This document shows, in pieces, positions 59,328 through 64,000 of a DNA stretch of 64,000 nt. Source of the stretch: an uncultured Flavobacteriaceae bacterium (lineage in GTDB: Bacteria > Bacteroidota > Bacteroidia > Flavobacteriales > Flavobacteriaceae); contig CAJWVI010000006.1 of NCBI GenBank assembly GCA_913048115.1, positions 1-64,000 on the forward strand. Direction: 5' to 3'. Positions within the stretch are counted from its first letter, which is position 1; each line of letters starts with the position of its first letter. The notes beneath the pieces are model-generated. The model was not told where the DNA came from and made no database searches. It saw nothing but the letters and a program-made list of their open reading frames with translations. A program made the position numbers and the translations under genes.

Positions 59328-59879
59328 ATGCTTGTAAAAAAAGCCAAACTATTTATCTCATTATTTAGTCTAATGTTCTTTCTTTCCTGTTTTGAGGGAA
59401 CAGACTTTGAACAGGCAAATGATGTACTGTTGACTCCAGAAATTGAACTTGATTTAATTTACTTCAATATAGAGGCCTCACAATTTTATAATCCTAGCAC
59501 AAGCACAGAGATCTTAGTATTGAAGGACACCACAGATTTAGATTTTTTAGGAGGAAGGGATATAAATAATATTTTAAAAAAAGCCGACTTTTTATTTCAA
59601 TTTACCAACAGCATACCTCGTGAATTTGATGTCTCTTTCGATTTTTTAAATACTCAAAACCAATCAAAATATTTTATTCAAAGTAATATTGTTTCTGGAA
59701 ATCAAACAAACCCTGTAGTAACTACCTTTCTAGAAGAAATAGATGAACAAGAGATTACAGATCTTACAAGTGCTAACAAAGTTGTTATTTCTGTAGCTAT
59801 TGCTTCTTCTTCACAGAATTTAACAGGGGTCTTGAATTTACAGTCAAAAACAACCTACTATCTAGAGATTGATCAATAA
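59328..59879 (+). CDS. Lipoprotein of unknown function
   Basis: A 183-residue predicted lipoprotein from the ATG at 59328; the TTG at 59304 would add eight residues before the signal. The signal LMFFLSC puts the lipid Cys at 21, followed by FEG. The mature part is beta-rich with acidic patches (IELDLIYFNIEA, FLFQFTNSIPREFDVSFDFL, VVISVAIASSS, TYYLEIDQ) and is not a family I recognise. It is followed 10 bases later by the DUF5723 gene and then by a third envelope gene, suggesting a joint function at the outer membrane. Confidence 0.75.
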   Translation: MLVKKAKLFISLFSLMFFLSCFEGTDFEQANDVLLTPEIELDLIYFNIEASQFYNPSTSTEILVLKDTTDLDFLGGRDINNILKKADFLFQFTNSIPREFDVSFDFLNTQNQSKYFIQSNIVSGNQTNPVVTTFLEEIDEQEITDLTSANKVVISVAIASSSQNLTGVLNLQSKTTYYLEIDQ

Positions 59880-59889
59880 GAAAAATTCT

Positions 59890-61308
59890 ATGAAAAAATT
59901 CTTCTTTTTTTATATATTCTTTGGAGTGTCTGTTGTTGTTTCTCAAAACAAACAATTACTCTATAACTGGGATGTTACACCGCAAGCGTTGATGCTTAAT
60001 CCAGGTAGTGTTGTAGCTTCTCAGTATCATATTGGTGTGCCTTTTTTATCTCAAATTCATTTAAATGCTGGTTCTTCAGGTGTCTCAGCCTTTGATGTTT
60101 TTGCCGATGATGGGGTAGATATTAATACTAAGATTAGAAATACAATTTTTAAGTTAAGCGCGCGAGACTTTTTTACAGCAACACAACAATTAGATGTGTT
60201 AAATTTTGGTTGGCTTTCCAAAGGCTTTGATCCAATTTATTTTTCTGGAGGTATCTATCAAGAACTTGATTTTATAGCTTATTTCCCTAAAGATTTTGCC
60301 ATTTTGGCCTGGGAGGGAAATAGAGATTATATTGGAAAACCTTTTGATTTTAGCGATTTAAGTGCACGTGCAGATCTACTTACCGTGTATCATTTTGGAG
60401 CCAATAAACAACTCTCTAGCAAATTAACAGCTGGAGTACGTATAAAATTATATTCTAGCATGGTAGGTCTTGAAAGCACCAGCAATAAAGGCGCCTTTAC
60501 TACTAGCCAAAGGGAGGGTAGTAATAATGTTTATGAGCATACAGTAGTAGATTTAGACTTAGAGGTACGAACCTCAGGGTTTTTATCATTAGATGGTTTG
60601 GATCAATCTCAGGTTAGTAGGATATTACTTGGCCGTGCACTCCTTGGTGGAAACCTAGGGTTGGGTTTTGATGCTGGCATGACGTATCAATTTGATTCAC
60701 AACTTTCTTTAACGGCATCTGTACTAGATATTGGAGCTATCTTTCATTCTAGTGATACCGAGGTGTATCGTGCTAGTGGAGATTATACATTAGACGGTCT
60801 TCAGCTAATATTTCCTGAGCTTGCTCTTGGAGGATCTACCATACCATATTACGATAATTTAGAAGATGAGATTGAACGTGAAATACCTGTCGACACACTT
60901 AATATTGGGTATACTCAACTTCGCCCCACCAAAATTAATGCAGCATTACACTATGATTTTGGACCACGTGTTGGAGATAAAGATTCCTGTGATTGCAGGA
61001 GTAGAGCAACAAAAGAAGAACGTGTTTCACAAGCTGGCGTACAGTATTATACTATTTTTAGACCCAGAGGGCCACAATTGGCTGGGACCTTATACTACAG
61101 AAGGAAGTTTGGGAATTCACTTTCTGTAAAAACAACTTACACTGTTGATCGTTATTCTGCAAAAAACATTGGTGCCGCAATGTCCTTAAATTTAGGTAAT
61201 GTTAACTTTTTTGTTGCAGCAGATAACCTGTTAGATCTTTCAAATATTGCCAAGGCAAATAGTGTATCTTTACAGCTAGGTTTTAACTTTATAGTAGATC
61301 AACAATGA
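59890..61308 (+). CDS. DUF5723-family outer-membrane protein
   Basis: A 472-residue predicted beta-barrel of the DUF5723 family of Bacteroidota. A signal peptide covers about 1-18 (from the ATG at 59890, ending VVSQ). NPGSVVASQYHIGVP, LTAGVRIKLYSSM, GNLGLGFDAGMTYQF and the C-terminal VNFFVAADNLLDL then VSLQLGFNFIV are strand-like and typical of the family. One Cys-pair insert (SCDCRSRA) is present at about 371-378. Function unknown. The next gene overlaps its end by 4 bases, so the two are translationally coupled. Confidence 0.8.
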   Translation: MKKFFFFYIFFGVSVVVSQNKQLLYNWDVTPQALMLNPGSVVASQYHIGVPFLSQIHLNAGSSGVSAFDVFADDGVDINTKIRNTIFKLSARDFFTATQQLDVLNFGWLSKGFDPIYFSGGIYQELDFIAYFPKDFAILAWEGNRDYIGKPFDFSDLSARADLLTVYHFGANKQLSSKLTAGVRIKLYSSMVGLESTSNKGAFTTSQREGSNNVYEHTVVDLDLEVRTSGFLSLDGLDQSQVSRILLGRALLGGNLGLGFDAGMTYQFDSQLSLTASVLDIGAIFHSSDTEVYRASGDYTLDGLQLIFPELALGGSTIPYYDNLEDEIEREIPVDTLNIGYTQLRPTKINAALHYDFGPRVGDKDSCDCRSRATKEERVSQAGVQYYTIFRPRGPQLAGTLYYRRKFGNSLSVKTTYTVDRYSAKNIGAAMSLNLGNVNFFVAADNLLDLSNIAKANSVSLQLGFNFIVDQQ

Positions 61309-62084
61309 AACAAATTCTTTTATTTTTAGTGGCTTTAGTTACTATGTCAAACATTTGTTTGGCTCAAAAGAGTCTTAGTGAGTATAGCTTTGTTGTTGTG
61401 CCAGATACCTTTGATTTTTTATCTGAAGATAACCAATATCAACTAAACGATATGACGAAATTTTTTTTAGATAAAAATGGATTCAATGCCTATTATTTTA
61501 ACGAGTTACCAAGGGTAGATAATTGTGACGGATTATGGGCGGATGTAGAATCTATTTCTGGTTTTACGCGCACAAAAATTATTGTTGTTTTAAAAGATTG
61601 CAAAGGAAACGAAGTGTATAGAGGAGAGGAAGGAGCAAGCAAGCGTAAAGACTATGGAAAATCCTACCAAGATGCCTTACGTAAATCTTTTTATAGCTTT
61701 GAGGCGCTTAATGTAAGTCAAGTAGCTGTTGTTGTAAGAAAAGACATTCCTGTTAAAAACAGCCAAGAAATAATACAGGTTGTTGAAGACAACACTAAAA
61801 AAAACACTGCTACAGCTAGTTTAGCACCTCAAAATAAATTTAACTCCTACGCTCATAATGCTACATCATATCTTTTAAAAAAAATTAACACTGGTTATGT
61901 TTTGTATGAGGTGTCTGGCGCCTCTGGAAGTGACTTGGTTTTAAAGGGAGCAATACTCCAATCAGAAAATGGGTATAACGGTATTGTGTTTGAAACGCAA
62001 TACACATGTTCTTTTTTTGGGAATAAAGACCTATTGCTTGTTAGTGAAGAAGGAATATCAATGAGGCTGTTGTTTCAGAATTAA
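61305..62084 (+). CDS. Secreted protein of unknown function
   Basis: A 259-residue exported protein with a signal peptide ending near LAQ (about 21). Two parts are visible: an N-terminal alpha/beta segment (SFVVVPDTFDFL, NAYYFNELPRV, KIIVVLKDCKGNEV) and a C-terminal beta-rich segment (YVLYEVSGASGSDLVLKGAI). It does not match a family I know. It is the third gene of an operon with a lipoprotein and the DUF5723 barrel, and overlaps the convergent rarA by 4 bases. Confidence 0.72.
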   Translation: MKQILLFLVALVTMSNICLAQKSLSEYSFVVVPDTFDFLSEDNQYQLNDMTKFFLDKNGFNAYYFNELPRVDNCDGLWADVESISGFTRTKIIVVLKDCKGNEVYRGEEGASKRKDYGKSYQDALRKSFYSFEALNVSQVAVVVRKDIPVKNSQEIIQVVEDNTKKNTATASLAPQNKFNSYAHNATSYLLKKINTGYVLYEVSGASGSDLVLKGAILQSENGYNGIVFETQYTCSFFGNKDLLLVSEEGISMRLLFQN

Positions 62085-63379
62085 AAATTATATTTCTCTT
62101 TCCAAAGGCTTTTTAAATAGGTTTTTAATTGATTTTCTTTTGCATTGTTTCCAGGTTGGTATAATGTAGTTCCTATAATTTCATCAGGTAAAAATTCATG
62201 TGGTACAAAACCATTTTCATAATCATGAGCGTATTGATAGTTTTGGCCATACCCTAACTCTTTCATAAGCTTAGTAGGGGCGTTTCTAATAGAAAAAGGA
62301 ACAGATAGGTCTCCCGTTTGTTTTACCAGCTGTTGTGCTTTCTTTATGGCCATATAGCTAGCATTGCTCTTTGGGGAAGTTGCAAGATATATAGCGCATT
62401 GACTCAAAATGATTCTAGCCTCTGGAAAACCAATAGTTGTTACTGCTTGAAATGTTGAGTTAGCTAGCAATAGCGCATTTGGATTTGCATTACCTATATC
62501 TTCTGAGGCAAGTATAAGTAATCTTCTTGCTATAAATTTTATATCCTCACCACCTTCTATCATTCTAGCCAACCAATATACAGCTGCATTTGGGTCACTC
62601 CCTCGTATTGATTTTATAAGTGCCGAAATAATATCATAATGCTGCTCTCCAGTTTTATCATACAAGACGGTGTTATTTTGCACTTTGTGCTGTACCATTT
62701 CATTGTTAATAACCACTTTTTGCTTTTCATCACTTTGAACTTCGGAAATTTCAGAAATTACTACCAATTCCAGGATATTAAGTAATTTCCTGGCATCGCC
62801 TCCAGAAAGTTTAAGGATAGCTTCTGTTTCTTTTAGTTCAATATCATAAGTAGCTAACACCGTATCTGTCACAATAGCCCGCTTTAGTAAATCTTCAAGA
62901 TCTTTTTTAGAAAATGAGTTTAATACATATACTTGACATCTTGATAACAGTGCAGGAATTACCTCAAAGCTTGGGTTTTCTGTGGTGGCACCAATAAGTG
63001 TTACCAATCCTTTTTCTACAGCGCTTAGTAATGAGTCTTGTTGAGATTTACTAAAGCGATGAATTTCATCAATAAAAAGAATAGGATTTTTGGTGGTAAA
63101 CAACCCATTTGATTTTTTTGCTTTTTCAATGACCTCTCTTACTGCTGCAACTCCGCTATCAATAGCACTTAATTGATAAAAAGGTCGGTCAGACTGTGAT
63201 GCAATAATAGTTGCTAAGGTTGTTTTTCCAATTCCTGGAGGTCCCCAAAATAACATAGAGGGAATCATGCCGCTCTCTAGTTGTTTTGTGAGTGCCCCAC
63301 TGGGTCCAACAAGATGTTGTTGGCTTAAGTAACCTTCTAGTGTTTTTGGACGTATTCTTTCTGCGAGTGGTACATTCAT
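62081..63379 (-). CDS. rarA: Replication-associated recombination protein A
   Basis: AAA+ ATPase (also called MgsA) acting at stalled replication forks. The 432 residues have Walker A GPPGIGKTT, Walker B LFIDEIHRF, sensor 1 GATTENPSF and the Arg-finger ALLSRCQVY. The C-terminal tetramerisation part includes DIISALIKSIRGSDPNAAVYW and RKLLNILEL. The gene lies between the three-gene envelope operon, which converges on it with a 4-base overlap, and the divergent rhomboid gene. The identification is firm. Confidence 0.94.
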   Translation of the reverse strand: MNVPLAERIRPKTLEGYLSQQHLVGPSGALTKQLESGMIPSMLFWGPPGIGKTTLATIIASQSDRPFYQLSAIDSGVAAVREVIEKAKKSNGLFTTKNPILFIDEIHRFSKSQQDSLLSAVEKGLVTLIGATTENPSFEVIPALLSRCQVYVLNSFSKKDLEDLLKRAIVTDTVLATYDIELKETEAILKLSGGDARKLLNILELVVISEISEVQSDEKQKVVINNEMVQHKVQNNTVLYDKTGEQHYDIISALIKSIRGSDPNAAVYWLARMIEGGEDIKFIARRLLILASEDIGNANPNALLLANSTFQAVTTIGFPEARIILSQCAIYLATSPKSNASYMAIKKAQQLVKQTGDLSVPFSIRNAPTKLMKELGYGQNYQYAHDYENGFVPHEFLPDEIIGTTLYQPGNNAKENQLKTYLKSLWKEKYNF

Positions 63380-63464
63380 TCTATAAAGTTACATTTTTAA
63401 TTTTGCTATAAACTGACAATTTTTCATAATCATAGAATTGGATTTGTTTTTGCTATATTGAAGT

Positions 63465-64000
63465 ATGACTAAAACACAAAAACTTTATTTTTCTTATGAT
63501 GTTGTGCTTTATCCTTTATTGATTGTTATGATTATGTGGGTGGTGTTTTGGATTGAAATTCGTTTCAGTGTAGATTTTACCTCATATGGCATTCATCCTG
63601 GAAGGCTAGATGGTCTACGAGGTGTTTTGTTTGGACCCTTTATTCACGGCAGTTTAAAGCATTTATTTAATAATAGCATTCCAATGTTGGTTCTTGGAAC
63701 CGCACTTTTTTATTTTTATCGACCCGTGAGATGGCAAGTACTGCTCATTGGTTTTATTGCAACAGGTTTTATTACTTGGTTTATAGGTCGTCCAGCCAAT
63801 CATATTGGTGCAAGTGGGATCGTTTATTTATTAGCTTCTTTTTTGTTTTTTAAAGGAATCATCTCAAAGCAGTACCAACTCACGGCACTTTCTTTTGCGG
63901 TAGTCTTTGTATACGGTAGCTTGCTGTGGTATGTGTTTCCTTTAGACCCTCTCATTTCATGGGAAGGACATCTTTCTGGTTTTGGAGTAGGGGTTGTGCT
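63465..64000 (+). CDS. Rhomboid-family intramembrane serine protease, cut by window edge
   Basis: An intramembrane protease; 178 residues are in the window and the gene continues past the right edge. Several hydrophobic helices are visible. The catalytic Ser117 lies in IGASGIV and the catalytic His169 in GHLSG, the spacing expected for rhomboid. An N-terminal FIHGSLKHLFNN provides the usual HxxxN-type segment. The substrate is unknown. It is transcribed divergently from rarA. Confidence 0.9.
   Translation, partial: MTKTQKLYFSYDVVLYPLLIVMIMWVVFWIEIRFSVDFTSYGIHPGRLDGLRGVLFGPFIHGSLKHLFNNSIPMLVLGTALFYFYRPVRWQVLLIGFIATGFITWFIGRPANHIGASGIVYLLASFLFFKGIISKQYQLTALSFAVVFVYGSLLWYVFPLDPLISWEGHLSGFGVGVV

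Noticed and set aside
1-64000. Mobile elements, CRISPR arrays, prophage genes or a replication origin
   Set aside because: No transposase, integrase, direct-repeat array, phage gene or DnaA-box cluster was seen; the window is core chromosome.

Overview
The window is a 64 kb piece of a chromosome from a member of the Bacteroidota, almost certainly family Flavobacteriaceae and probably marine. The evidence is low GC, the flavobacterial promoter pattern TTG-N19-TAnnTTTG upstream of several genes, gldJ, porU and porV of gliding motility and type IX secretion (T9SS), two predicted T9SS cargo proteins, and many Bacteroidota-only families (DUF4476, DUF5723, 2TM). The genus cannot be named from the sequence alone. 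Most of the window is core genome in short operons. No insertion sequence, prophage, CRISPR array or replication origin was seen.

Layout. 1-2626: fabD (cut by the window edge), folA, a 2TM protein and a class V aminotransferase-like enzyme. 2693-6039: galE and the ribosome GTPases era and der. 6227-9210: acyl-CoA dehydrogenase, anmK and a C1orf50-like DUF2452 protein. 9284-13644 (minus strand): a six-gene operon of ECF sigma factor, one-TM anti-sigma candidate, CpxP/Spy-like protein, MbnP-like copper protein, MbnH-like di-heme protein and a T9SS-exported YHYH protein. This is the most interesting region. 14036-16663: a Glu/Leu/Phe/Val dehydrogenase with a long structured leader, followed by nhaD. 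17186-22937: exbB-exbD-tonB, a large BNR-repeat protein, then folC. 23013-27359: DUF4476 protein, tRNA-Val(UAC), a small orphan protein, murF and gldJ. 27578-32668: porU-porV.

32786-37394: cdd, pdhA-pdhC, a short-chain dehydrogenase and an SprT-like protease. 37433-45579 (minus strand): an MlaE/MlaF-type lipid ABC transporter, alkaline phosphatase, a glycosyltransferase/methyltransferase/ketoacyl synthase trio, and gcvP. 45829-51667: a UbiA-like membrane protein, a second sigma/zinc anti-sigma pair, a lipoprotein, an M3 peptidase, purE and purK. 51782-55943: adk, obg, a TPR protein and mpl. 56055-64000: an orphan soluble histidine kinase, a polysaccharide-deacetylase-like protein, a YjjG-type HAD phosphatase, a three-gene envelope operon with a DUF5723 protein, rarA, and a rhomboid protease cut by the window edge.

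How the genes fit together. Cell-wall enzymes (murF, mpl, anmK) cover synthesis and recycling of muropeptides. Folate and one-carbon genes (folA, folC, gcvP) and purine genes (purE, purK, adk) form a second theme. Three essential GTPases (era, der, obg) support ribosome assembly. ExbBD-TonB energises outer-membrane uptake, while PorU, PorV and GldJ serve the T9SS that should export the YHYH and BNR proteins encoded here. Notable oddities are folC, whose conserved N-terminus extends upstream of its first ATG without a normal start codon, and the predicted copper operon.
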